Source of the DNA: Chitinophagaceae bacterium | GTDB lineage: Bacteria > Bacteroidota > Bacteroidia > Chitinophagales > Chitinophagaceae | Length of the DNA: 9,280 nt | Direction of reading: 5' to 3' | Assembly (NCBI GenBank): GCA_947378615.1 | Contig: CANCKV010000090.1 | Location: forward strand, 1-9,280 | In this document: in pieces, positions 1 through 6,304 of the stretch | How the letters are laid out: each line of letters opens with the position of its first letter | Position numbering within the stretch: position 1 is the stretch's first letter | Position numbers and translations under genes: made by a program | Notes under the pieces: model-generated | What the model was told of the DNA's origin: nothing | The model's input: the letters and a program-made list of their open reading frames with translations, nothing else | The model's database searches: none

Positions 1-92
1 CTGACCCTGATGTATTGGCAGAATATATCATTGAAAACTTGGAAGCAGGTTTTGCAAGTTTTAGAGAAATTATGGTGGGGTTGGGGAAGTAA
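1..92 (+). CDS. C-terminal tail of a gene cut by the window edge, possibly a type I restriction-modification subunit
   Basis: Reading from base 3 there are 29 codons, beginning DPDVLAEYIIENLEAG and ending MVGLGK, closed by TAA at 90-92. The other two plus frames read less like protein: one stops at once and the other is rich in Trp. The pattern of an acidic start, 'LAEYIIENLEAGFASFREI' and a short tail resembles C-terminal helices of type I restriction-modification methylase (HsdM) or related subunits, by memory of the family only. Too little is present to see any catalytic motif. The stop codon overlaps an ATG (TAATG at 90-94), the usual spacing to a next operon gene, but that frame closes after 15 codons. 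The coding call is fairly safe; the family is a guess. Confidence 0.45.
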   Translation, partial: DPDVLAEYIIENLEAGFASFREIMVGLGK

Positions 93-284
93 TGAATAGA
101 CAAGCAAATTGTAATACACCCATAGTCATGACTCTGTAATGAGCTTTCCGTTGCTTTTTATTAAATGTTTATCAGCTACTGACAAATTGGAACTTAGTAA
201 CTGTAAGCACATAACAGAGTCATGAGTTAAACCTCGACATTCAAGCATGACTTAGAACGTTAGCGGAATATTGTATATTTTTTA
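93..284. other. Intergenic region with a wide inverted repeat
   Basis: No convincing gene is visible. The plus strand has a 15-codon ORF at 92-139 and the minus strand a 40-codon ORF at 248-126. Neither resembles a known protein, and both end inside the left arm of the inverted repeat at 126-225. The sequence aacgttagcgg at 257-267 contains the palindrome aacgtt and lies about 20 bases before the small ORF that starts at 285. Its role is unknown. Confidence 0.5.
126..225. repeat. 12-bp perfect inverted repeat, arms 76 bp apart
   Basis: Left arm tcatgactctgt (126-137) is the exact reverse complement of right arm acagagtcatga (214-225). Pairing does not extend in either direction. With 76 bases between the arms this is not a simple terminator. 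It could be the ends of a tiny non-autonomous element of about 100 bp, a pair of regulator half-sites, or the base of a structured RNA. No direct repeat was seen immediately outside the arms that would mark an insertion. Confidence 0.6.
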
Positions 285-419
285 ATGTCAACCTTTGTAA
301 AGCATGCTAATTCTAAACAACCTCCTTGTATTAATTTTTATCTTGATGATGGCTTTCTGAAATTTAAAAGTAATCTCCATTATTACAATGGTATATTTGA
401 GGAAATTATTCAATCATGA
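285..419 (+). CDS. Small hypothetical protein, 44 aa, overlapping the next gene by ATGA
   Basis: ATG at 285 opens a 44-codon frame, beginning MSTFVKHANSKQPPC and ending NGIFEEIIQS, closed by TGA at 417-419. That stop overlaps the ATG of the next gene (416-418) as ATGA, a spacing typical of translationally coupled genes and the main reason to call it. The frame is closed upstream by TAG at 261-263. The peptide is rich in Phe, Tyr, Leu and Asp, with no membrane segment and no family I recognise. It could be a small partner of the downstream membrane protein, the remnant of a longer gene, or chance. Confidence 0.4.
   Translation: MSTFVKHANSKQPPCINFYLDDGFLKFKSNLHYYNGIFEEIIQS
392..399 (+). promoter_or_regulatory. 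Possible Bacteroidota -7 box before the coiled-coil gene
   Basis: TATATTTG matches the Bacteroidota -7 consensus TAnnTTTG and ends 17 bases before the ATG at 416, which would give a very short leader. No TTG or TTTG element is visible at the usual 19-20 base spacing upstream. The box lies inside the preceding small ORF, so it is either an internal promoter or chance. Confidence 0.25.
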
Positions 420-814
420 CATCACTACAAAGTCTTCCACTTTTCGATATAGTGAAAAGGAATTTCAAGACTGAAGCCGATTCTCGCCTTTTTGTGACAG
501 AAATTGATGCAATGAAATCTTCTAGTTTTAAGGATGAGGCCACGGAACTTTCCACTAAAAAGGATTTAGATCTTGTAAATACTGAACTTTTAAAAGATAT
601 TGCCTTAATCAATAAGGAAACTGTACAATTGAAAGTTGAGTTGACAAAGGAAATAGCTCTCGTAAGTTCAAATCTGACAAAAGAAATTGCACTTGTTAGT
701 TCTGATTTGATAAAGCAAATTGATGCAAGCAAAATAGAGCTCATCAAATGGACGTTCAGTTTTTGGGTTACTTTATTATTATTTCTTGTCGGCTCTTTTT
801 TCCTTAGAAAGTAG
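416..814 (+). CDS. Coiled-coil protein with one C-terminal membrane anchor (DUF1640-like)
   Basis: This is a 132-residue protein of unknown function. Residues 1-35 (MTSLQSLPLFDIVKRNFKTE onward) look like the globular head seen in small bacterial DUF1640-type proteins, and residues 48-108 are a long charged helix. The helix is built from 11-residue repeats: KKDLDLVNTEL, LKDIALINKET, then TKEIALVSSNL, TKEIALVSSDL and IKQIDASKIEL. This hendecad pattern is typical of right-handed or straight coiled coils. A single membrane segment follows (about 110-128, WTFSFWVTLLLFLVGSFF) and then the tail LRK, so the helix should face the cytoplasm and oligomerise at the inner membrane. The start is fixed by an in-frame TGA at 398-400. 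It converges on the broken DUF3999 gene, with 63 bases between their stop codons. The family resemblance is from memory; coding status is firm. Confidence 0.75.
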   Translation: MTSLQSLPLFDIVKRNFKTEADSRLFVTEIDAMKSSSFKDEATELSTKKDLDLVNTELLKDIALINKETVQLKVELTKEIALVSSNLTKEIALVSSDLIKQIDASKIELIKWTFSFWVTLLLFLVGSFFLRK

Positions 815-840
815 CTGTCTACTTCATTTTCTTTTGATTT
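809..840 (+). terminator. Possible weak terminator hairpin
   Basis: AAGTAG (809-814) pairs perfectly with CTACTT (819-824) around a CTGT loop, followed by a T-rich run (827-840) broken by a few other bases. The stem is only six pairs with two G-C pairs, and it includes the stop codon of the coiled-coil gene. It suits the end of that unit, but its strength is doubtful. Confidence 0.35.
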
Positions 841-877
841 TTATAAGTTCTGTACTAAGTTGAAATATTGTTTGTTC

Positions 878-2005
878 CTAGTCTGATTTTCCTTTATTAC
901 TCACTTCTTTCAACATCTTGAACGTAATACCCGATAGCAATACAATCACTAAGATGATTGCAGGCCAAAGTATCCATTTGTACTTATTTGTAACTACTGT
1001 AGGCTGCTGATTATTTGCACTTATTTTGTTGATAGTACCGATAGAAATGTCTGAAATAAGATGGTTGATGCTGTCTTTAAATGAGGTGATATCGTAGATT
1101 GGAGAGGTAAGGGTACTATCGCCAAAAAAGAGTTTGTATTTCTTTGTCGAGTCGAGGTAAGCCACTAAATAGCGATCATATTGGTCAAAATTTATTTGAT
1201 CTATTTTCAATGAGCTATTGTCTTCATTGTCTATTACCATGCATAATTCCTTTTCTTTACAGGCGAGGTTGATTCGTGGATATTCTCCATTAAAAGTACT
1301 AATGACTGTGTCGCAGAGCGGGAATTCATTCAATAATTTGTATATCGACAAGTGTCTTTTGAAATAATTCGACCCCGATACTTGGAGTGTCATTCTTTCT
1401 ATCGGATAGGCTTCATCAAGAGTGATATTGATATAGCTTTTCTTGTTCGTACTATCTTTTTGAGTCAGATGATGCGGAATTGGAGAGTAAGAATATTGAG
1501 GTGCAATTGTCTTGTTTGAATAAATACTTGCTTTTACTATATCAATAGGTAATAAATCCTTGCCAATTAAAGTAATTTGATAGTATTTGTAATGAGAAGA
1601 AGGGAAATATAGCGACCAATTATCTTGGTCAAACCGGGTATGTTCGGGATTATAATTCTCTAAAATACTATACCAATTTATATTGTCATCACTTACACTC
1701 AATGTGAAATACCTTTTTACCAATGTACCTTTTAGGGTTAAGACAATGCGGTCGATATTTCTAGTCGAGTTGTTTTTCATCGTCAAATGCCATTGTTTGT
1801 CACCTTCTTTTTTCATGTAGATGATAGGCAATTCAATCATCGGCGTAGAATAAAATGCGCCATTTTCTGTTTGTAAAATATAGGCTGCTATGTTTCCTTC
1901 GTTATCAAAGATTCTTAAATCGCCGAAACCGCTTTGGCATTTTGCAAGTACCGATGCAGGAAGTGGTATTCGATAAAACGGATCAGAAGGATATTGTGGG
2001 GAGAG
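878..2005 (-). pseudogene. C-terminal part of a DUF3999 family gene, broken by an insertion sequence
   Basis: The frame is open from 2005 down to TAG at 880-878. The first host-derived residues, at 1979-1900, read FYRIPLPASVLAKCQ and then SGFGDLRIFDNEGN, a hallmark of the N-terminal half of DUF3999 proteins. The first eight or so codons (LSPQYPSD) come from the insertion sequence, and a TAA at 2008-2006 closes the frame. An internal ATG at 1840 would give a 320-aa product, but it cuts off the conserved start, so it is probably not a real initiation site. The rest is a β-rich extracytoplasmic region, one membrane segment near the C-terminus (WILWPAIILVIVLLSGITF) and a short basic tail. Signal peptide and mature N-terminus lie beyond the element at 3597-3392. 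DUF3999 has no established biochemical role; it is commonly encoded beside DUF2339, as here. Confidence 0.9.
1971..1979 (+). repeat. Left copy of 9-bp target-site duplication
   Basis: CGATAAAAC here is repeated identically at 3392-3400, directly outside the two ends of the insertion sequence. On the minus strand both copies encode the FYR of the DUF3999 protein. ISL3-type elements usually make 8-bp duplications, so the ninth matching base may be chance or part of the element end. Confidence 0.8.
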
Positions 2006-2009
2006 TTAG

Positions 2010-2017
2010 TATTTTTG
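2010..2017 (+). promoter_or_regulatory. Possible -7 box for the transposase genes
   Basis: TATTTTTG fits the Bacteroidota TAnnTTTG consensus and ends 16 bases before the ATG at 2034. The only upstream TTG (1994-1996) is 13 bases away, shorter than the usual 19, so the promoter is at best partial. Insertion elements often keep their own promoter weak. Confidence 0.3.
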
Positions 2018-2033
2018 AGCGATAGAATAAGGA

Positions 2034-2393
2034 ATGGAAATAGGAATTGTCAGTCATTTTTTGCCAACGGGTTTATTGGAACATTTTAGTATTACCAATG
2101 TGTCAGAACTTTGTAACGTAAAGGAGAGGAAGCATTTTATAGAGATTAGTCTTGAAGAGAATAACAAGATATTGAAGGATGTGGATTCTACATTATATGA
2201 ATCAAAAGGATTTACTGAGATTACTATACAGGACTTTCCTTTAAGAGGTAAAGCGGTATTTCTAAAAATAAAACGTCGGAGGTGGCGTCTAAAAGATAAT
2301 CACCGAGTTGTCATTCGTAATGACTTTTCATTTGTAGCCGAAGGTTCTGGATTTACCCGGGAACTATCGGATTTTTTAAAAGGTAGAGGTTGA
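2034..2393 (+). CDS. ISAon1 family transposase N-terminal region protein
   Basis: This 119-residue protein forms the first ORF of the insertion sequence. It shows the family landmarks in order: FLPTGLLEHFSITNV (residues 9-23), YESKGFTEITIQDFPLRGKA (about 55-74), the basic stretch FLKIKRRRWR, then FSFVAEGSGFTRELSDFLKG at the end. In ISL3-related transposases the N-terminal part contacts the element ends, so a DNA-binding role is likely by family. The transposase proper begins 43 bases after this stop, in the +1 frame. The ATG at 2034 gives the usual length; a GGA lies only one base upstream, too near for a normal ribosome site. Confidence 0.88.
   Translation: MEIGIVSHFLPTGLLEHFSITNVSELCNVKERKHFIEISLEENNKILKDVDSTLYESKGFTEITIQDFPLRGKAVFLKIKRRRWRLKDNHRVVIRNDFSFVAEGSGFTRELSDFLKGRG
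2372..2391 (+). other. Possible frameshift region joining the two transposase ORFs
   Basis: The second ORF's frame is open from 2380, while the first ORF runs to 2393, so the two overlap by 14 bases. A run of six T followed by four A and GG (2372-2383) lies at the start of the overlap. A net +1 shift within 2380-2391 would fuse the proteins. The upstream residues gained include NISSFYAVGSDKLNRHYKK, which reads like genuine transposase sequence. A simple -1 slip would stop at TAG (2384-2386), so loss of one U by transcript slippage or a +1 ribosome shift is needed. Confidence 0.35.
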
Positions 2394-2436
2394 TACAAGG
2401 ATTGATACGATAACGAACATTAGCAGTTTCTATGCA

Positions 2437-3369
2437 GTGGGTTCAGATAAGTTGAATCGTCATTATAAGAAAAACAGCAGCGGATTCAAGGATTGGATAC
2501 AGAAGGAACATGCGGAGAAGTATCTGCTTTTTGAAGAGAATATGGGACCTAATCTTAGTATTGATGAAGTGTCATTGTCAAAAGGTGAACTATATACATT
2601 TCTTACGAACAAGTCAGGAAGAGGTAGGAGTGGTACACTTGTGGCTTGCATAAAGGGAACATTATCAAAGGATATTATTGAGGTATTGGAAAAAATCAGT
2701 GTTGAAAAGCGTTTAAAAGTAAAGGAAGTGACACTTGACATGGCAAAGAATATGGAAGCAGCCATGAAAAAAGTATTTACTGAGGCGAAACTTGTTACAG
2801 ACAGATTCCATGTTGTAAGGCTTGCAATGGAGGCGTTGCAACACATCAGGGTAAACATCAAATGGAAGGAAATGGACAAGGAGAATGCCGCTGTAAAACA
2901 GGCAAAAGAAAAGAATGTAAAATATGAACCAGAAGAATTGGAAAACGGGGATACTCCCAAACAATTACTAGCAAGATGTAGATATGCGTTAGCAAAAAAA
3001 GAATCTGAATGGACGGAAAACCAAAAAGAAAGGACAGGTATTCTATTCAAAAAATATCCTGAACTAAAAACAGCCTATAACCTTACAATGAATTTTAGAA
3101 ACATTTATGAAGACAGAATCATCTCAAATGCAAGAGTTAGATTTACAGATTGGTGCAATGGTGTAATGGAAAAGGAAATCAAAGAATTCTATACTGTTGC
3201 AAATACTGTAAAATACAATCTTGATAACATTCTGAACTTCTTTATAAATAGGAATACAAACGCAAATGCAGAATCGTTCAACTCTAAAATAAAGCTTTTC
3301 AGGGCTAATCTAAGAGGAGTTACTGACACTAAATTCTTTCTGTTTAGATTGGCTAAGCTTTTTGCATAA
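2437..3369 (+). CDS. ISAon1 family (ISL3-like) DDE transposase
   Basis: This 310-residue catalytic transposase cuts and joins the element ends. The acidic triad can be read: Asp43 in LSIDEVSL, Asp122 in VTDRFHVV, and Glu279 in NANAESFNSKIK. Other family landmarks are GELYTFLTNK (about 50-59), TLDMAKNM (about 99-106) and the C-terminal FFLFRLAKLFA, the usual end of these proteins, so it is complete. The called start is GTG at 2437. Family-like residues continue upstream in frame to 2380, after a TAA at 2377-2379, with no good start codon. The natural product may therefore be a fusion with the preceding ORF. The 3' end lies 22 bases from the right end of the element. Confidence 0.93.
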   Translation: MGSDKLNRHYKKNSSGFKDWIQKEHAEKYLLFEENMGPNLSIDEVSLSKGELYTFLTNKSGRGRSGTLVACIKGTLSKDIIEVLEKISVEKRLKVKEVTLDMAKNMEAAMKKVFTEAKLVTDRFHVVRLAMEALQHIRVNIKWKEMDKENAAVKQAKEKNVKYEPEELENGDTPKQLLARCRYALAKKESEWTENQKERTGILFKKYPELKTAYNLTMNFRNIYEDRIISNARVRFTDWCNGVMEKEIKEFYTVANTVKYNLDNILNFFINRNTNANAESFNSKIKLFRANLRGVTDTKFFLFRLAKLFA

Positions 3370-3375
3370 TCCCCA

Positions 3376-3597
3376 TTAAATAAAAGTGAGGCGATAAAAC
3401 CCACTACGTTTAATACTATCTAAGGAGGCATTGAATCTGAAATGTTGCTGTGCAGTACTTATTTGATTGGTTGAAAGTAACGTGAATAGCAAAACACAAT
3501 ATCGTTGCTTATTCAAGCCTGAAAACAATGCTTTTAAGTATGCTGCCCAAACAATACAACTGAAAGAAAAAACGAATGCTTCTTTATTTCTTTTCAT
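3376..3597 (-). pseudogene. N-terminal part of the DUF3999 gene, cut off by the insertion sequence
   Basis: From ATG at 3597 this reads MKRNKEAFVFSFSCIVWAAY, then a hydrophobic stretch CVLLFTLLSTNQISTAQQ and the mature start FRFNASLDSIKRSGFYR. After FYR the frame enters the insertion sequence (3391 downward) and stops as LTFI at 3376. 'FR..A.LD..K.SGFYR' is the usual start of mature DUF3999 proteins. Joined to 1970-878 it gives 206 + 1093 = 1299 bases, exactly 433 codons with the stop, a normal length for the family. The ATG overlaps the end of the DUF2339 gene by 14 bases. A TTG at 3516 (LNKQRYCVLLF) would give a more ordinary signal peptide and is an alternative start. The remnant itself is probably non-functional. 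Confidence 0.88.
3392..3400 (+). repeat. Right copy of 9-bp target-site duplication
   Basis: CGATAAAAC, identical to 1971-1979, lies directly outside the right end of the insertion sequence. Which of the two copies is ancestral cannot be told, since both fit the reconstructed gene. Confidence 0.8.
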
Positions 3598-6031
3598 CTT
3601 CAATGATTATTTTTTTAAGTCTTTGATACATGAAAGAAACGACGAGTAGTAATACCCCTAGACAGAAGAAAGCGGCAATCTTTCCTGCTATAGGGATATT
3701 GCTTAAATCGAAGATAAATAGTTTCAGAAGCGTTACTAGGAATAGGGAAAGGGAGATGATTCGCAACTTTTTATATTTATAATTCATACCAAACCACATA
3801 AATGCGAAAGAACAGATGCCCCATAGAATGGGTAGAATCGTCTTGATATATACATCGCTAATCGCTTCAATGGTATTTGTTTTTGAATAGAAGAGTAAGT
3901 TAACCAACAAATTTATTTCTACACTAAAGTAGCACACAATGAGTCCACAGATAATCCAGGTAAATGTATTTTGATTAACCTCAGAAATAGTATCATTACA
4001 GCGAAGCAAATTAATTAATCTGTACAAGAATATTCCTATGATTATAGCTGTTACCCAATGAATGGAAAATTGTAGTAAATGTTTGTGTTCCTGTAATAGC
4101 GTTATTTGAGTTTGGCTCGTATTAAAGAGCGTAATTAGGTACAAAATAATGCTTGCTGACAATAAGTAGGGTTTGTTTTTATTCAGCGCTTCAGCCTCTT
4201 TTGATAATAAGTGACTACTTGTAATCAATAGAATAAATAAATTAATGTAGGCTATTGAGTAGAGTAGAGCAATCCCTTCGTTAGGATAATAGTGCTCAAA
4301 CTGATATCGTATTTCCAAAAATCCTGTGAGAAACAATAGGATAATGCCAACAAGCAATACTTTTTGTTTGATTTGTAAGTATCCGAAGGATAAATTATCC
4401 TTTCCTACCAATTCCAATTTCGAGAAATTATATAAGAGTAAGGTTGCAATTGAACAATAAATACCTGCTATGAATCCTTTGTTGAAAAATATCGTTATAG
4501 CAATTTCTGTGTTATCATAGATGTTTTGCCAATCCATCCATAAACTCATCAGCATTGCACCCCAAATAATCATCGAAGTTCGTTGTACAATTGAAATATT
4601 CGATTTAAGGTATAACCAATAGAGTAACACCGTTTCGGATGCCCAAAACAAAGTAATATAATGCCCATGTAATTGAATTGGGGCAGTTAGCGAAATAAAG
4701 GTGAGTGTGATGCCAATTAGTAAATAGAGAATGTTTATATCTACTTTTTTGGACTTGAATAAACTATAAGTAACTATTAGATTGAATATGGCTAGTACAA
4801 TACAGAATAAGCCCTTATAAATTGTGGCATCCATTTTATCCAATAGAAGGAGGCCGATGCCAAAATAAATGCCCGTATTGACTAATATTATTCCAAAGTC
4901 GGATGCGATAAACTTTTTGTTTTCTTTGATATTGTGTAATAGGTTGATGGCAAAGAACTGCAGATAGAAGATACTTGCAAACAAGAACCCTCCTTTATAA
5001 ATACTAGTCGTTTTAGCTTCGGAAGATAAGAATAGCCAACTATGATAAAGAATTGTCGTAAAGATAAAGGCTAATAAATTTAGTAAACGCCAACCCTTTT
5101 TAAATGCAATTGCGAGTAGGGCTGAATTTAAAATGAGTAAATAAATGAATAGTGTTTGATAATTTCCACTACCATTACTCGCCATAAAGGGCGATGCAAA
5201 GCCGCCTACTAAAGCGATAATAGCAACTTCTTCTCTGTCATATAACAAGGAAAGTAGCACAGCAAAAGCAGTAATAAGCACTAATATGATAAAGGCTGCC
5301 GTTTGATTGAATAAATGAAATTCTTGATAGGCAAGTGTAATGGTGAAATAGAAAACAGCAAGTCCGCCTCCAATCAATACCGAACTAAACGCCTTGTAGG
5401 TTTGCTGTAAACGGTGTGCGGCAACAATCAAGATGGCACCACATAATAAACCGATTCCTACACGACCAATCGCACCAATCCAATTGTTGTCGATGGCAAA
5501 TTTTACAAAATAAGCGATTGCTAATACTAATATGGCAATGCCTACCTTACTGATTAGATTTTCTCCAATAAACTTCTCCAAATCGGGATTTCTGTCAAAG
5601 AATCCAAGCTTTTCTTCAGGAGGGAAGAAGGCTTTTGTTGTTCGAACAGGTTCCGTAATGATAGGTTGTTGAATGGCTGCAACGGAAGGGATTTCTTCGA
5701 TTTGTTCTTCTGTAGAAACCGTTTCAGGTTGTAAAGCTGTTTCGAAAGCTAGTATTGGATCTGCATTTTCAGTTTCTTCAACTACCTTAAATCCAGACTC
5801 CCAATAGTCAGCCTCTGCCTTTTTAATCGGTTCAACTATTATGGGCTCAGGTATTTGAACAGGAACTTGTTCAGTTGTAACTACAGGGGAGGGGGCTGTT
5901 ACTTTTTCAAGCTGTCGTTTGAGTTGGTGTATGTTCAGTTCTAAAGCGGTTATCCTTTTGAATAACTCATTTTTGGATGAAATAATAATAATGATGATAA
6001 CAATCAATAAGATAATAACAATAGATTCCAT
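3584..6031 (-). CDS. DUF2339 family multi-spanning membrane protein
   Basis: This 815-residue integral membrane protein has no established function. An N-terminal membrane segment (about 4-18, almost all Ile, Val and Leu) leads to a short coiled coil (20-45) and a Pro/Glu-rich linker (46-140). The family signature follows: LEKFIGENLISKVGIAILVL at about 151-170. The remainder is a long series of hydrophobic segments, perhaps twenty or more, with the landmark FASPFMASNGSGNYQTLF in its first third. Length is within the usual range for DUF2339 proteins. The start ATG at 6031 gives the expected N-terminal anchor. It was the upstream gene of an overlapping pair with DUF3999, now broken. The family pairing suggests the two proteins work together in the envelope, which is inference. 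Plus-strand transcription from the insertion sequence could run antisense into its 3' end. Confidence 0.92.
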   Translation of the reverse strand: MESIVIILLIVIIIIIISSKNELFKRITALELNIHQLKRQLEKVTAPSPVVTTEQVPVQIPEPIIVEPIKKAEADYWESGFKVVEETENADPILAFETALQPETVSTEEQIEEIPSVAAIQQPIITEPVRTTKAFFPPEEKLGFFDRNPDLEKFIGENLISKVGIAILVLAIAYFVKFAIDNNWIGAIGRVGIGLLCGAILIVAAHRLQQTYKAFSSVLIGGGLAVFYFTITLAYQEFHLFNQTAAFIILVLITAFAVLLSLLYDREEVAIIALVGGFASPFMASNGSGNYQTLFIYLLILNSALLAIAFKKGWRLLNLLAFIFTTILYHSWLFLSSEAKTTSIYKGGFLFASIFYLQFFAINLLHNIKENKKFIASDFGIILVNTGIYFGIGLLLLDKMDATIYKGLFCIVLAIFNLIVTYSLFKSKKVDINILYLLIGITLTFISLTAPIQLHGHYITLFWASETVLLYWLYLKSNISIVQRTSMIIWGAMLMSLWMDWQNIYDNTEIAITIFFNKGFIAGIYCSIATLLLYNFSKLELVGKDNLSFGYLQIKQKVLLVGIILLFLTGFLEIRYQFEHYYPNEGIALLYSIAYINLFILLITSSHLLSKEAEALNKNKPYLLSASIILYLITLFNTSQTQITLLQEHKHLLQFSIHWVTAIIIGIFLYRLINLLRCNDTISEVNQNTFTWIICGLIVCYFSVEINLLVNLLFYSKTNTIEAISDVYIKTILPILWGICSFAFMWFGMNYKYKKLRIISLSLFLVTLLKLFIFDLSNIPIAGKIAAFFCLGVLLLVVSFMYQRLKKIIIEDEKK

Positions 6032-6304
6032 TTTGACGTAATTAGGGTTAACAAATATGGGGACAATAATTGGGTTACAATTAGTACAAAGATGGGGAAA
6101 TTGTTTATACAGAAATCACGTAGGATTTATTAGTGGTAGGTTTAAATTGTGAGTTGTCGCAAATTTTGTAAGAAAGGGGTTAGTGTCCTACATCCAATTT
6201 TTCTGTACCAAAGGCATCACATTGGTAATATGTAAAGCAATTCTAGCCAATGATATTTCAATTCAATACTTACAACTTATTACTTAATACCTCCTTTTTA
6301 ATAT
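6032..6304. other. Intergenic region between rluE and the DUF2339 gene
   Basis: These 273 bases hold no gene I can support. TACCAA (6206-6211) pairs with TTGGTA (6222-6227) around a 10-base loop, but no T tract follows on either strand, so it is not a convincing terminator. A minus-strand AAAGGAGG just after the rluE stop (about 6291-6298) has no start codon at a usable distance. Confidence 0.5.
6052..6080 (-). promoter_or_regulatory. Possible promoter of the DUF2339/DUF3999 operon
   Basis: On the minus strand TTG at 6080-6078 is followed after 18 bases by CATATTTG (6059-6052), close to the Bacteroidota TTTG-N19-TAnnTTTG pattern with one mismatch in the -7 box. The start codon lies 20 bases further on, giving a short leader. 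No Shine-Dalgarno sequence is visible, which is normal for the phylum. Confidence 0.3.

Larger units (their letters stand above)
1980..3391 (+). mobile_element. ISAon1-group insertion sequence, complete, about 1412 bp
   Basis: The element carries two plus-strand ORFs: an ISAon1-type N-terminal region (2034-2393) and a DDE transposase (2437-3369). It is bounded by identical 9-bp direct repeats, and removing it with one repeat copy restores the DUF3999 frame exactly. The terminal inverted repeats are poor: the left end starts GGATCAGAAGG and the right end, read inward, CCTCACTTTTA. With a one-base offset they share TCA and, about 17 bases in, TGGGGA (left about 1998-2003; right, read inward, 3374-3369). 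No internal stop damages the transposase, so the copy may be active. The boundary could move by one base, because the duplication may be 8 rather than 9 bp. Its transcription opposes the gene it interrupts. Confidence 0.88.

Noticed and set aside
126..248. Minus-strand 40-codon ORF beginning MLECRGLTHDSV
   Set aside because: No family resemblance, no start signal, and it ends inside the inverted repeat arm; most likely chance.
241..270. aacgttagcgg resembling an integron attC core
   Set aside because: The bases after GTT (AGCG) do not fit the GTTRRRY core, and no matching RYYYAAC partner or palindromic arm was found upstream.
1000..1840. Reading 878-1840 as a complete 320-aa protein starting at ATG 1840
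   Set aside because: Clear DUF3999 sequence continues in frame upstream to 1979, and the true N-terminus lies beyond the insertion sequence.
2463..3050. Long minus-strand ORFs opposite the transposase (2463-3050, 2713-2964)
   Set aside because: They are Ser/Phe/Cys-rich mirror frames of a clearly recognised transposase.
3467..3649. Plus-strand 60-aa ORF over the DUF3999 start
   Set aside because: Antisense to the recognised DUF3999 N-terminus and DUF2339 C-terminus; no family resemblance.
6206..6227. TACCAA/TTGGTA hairpin as an rluE terminator
   Set aside because: Only six pairs with a 10-base loop and no T tract on either side.
6286..6300. Strong minus-strand AAAGGAGG as a ribosome site for a small gene after rluE
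   Set aside because: No start codon at a usable distance, and the following frames close almost at once.
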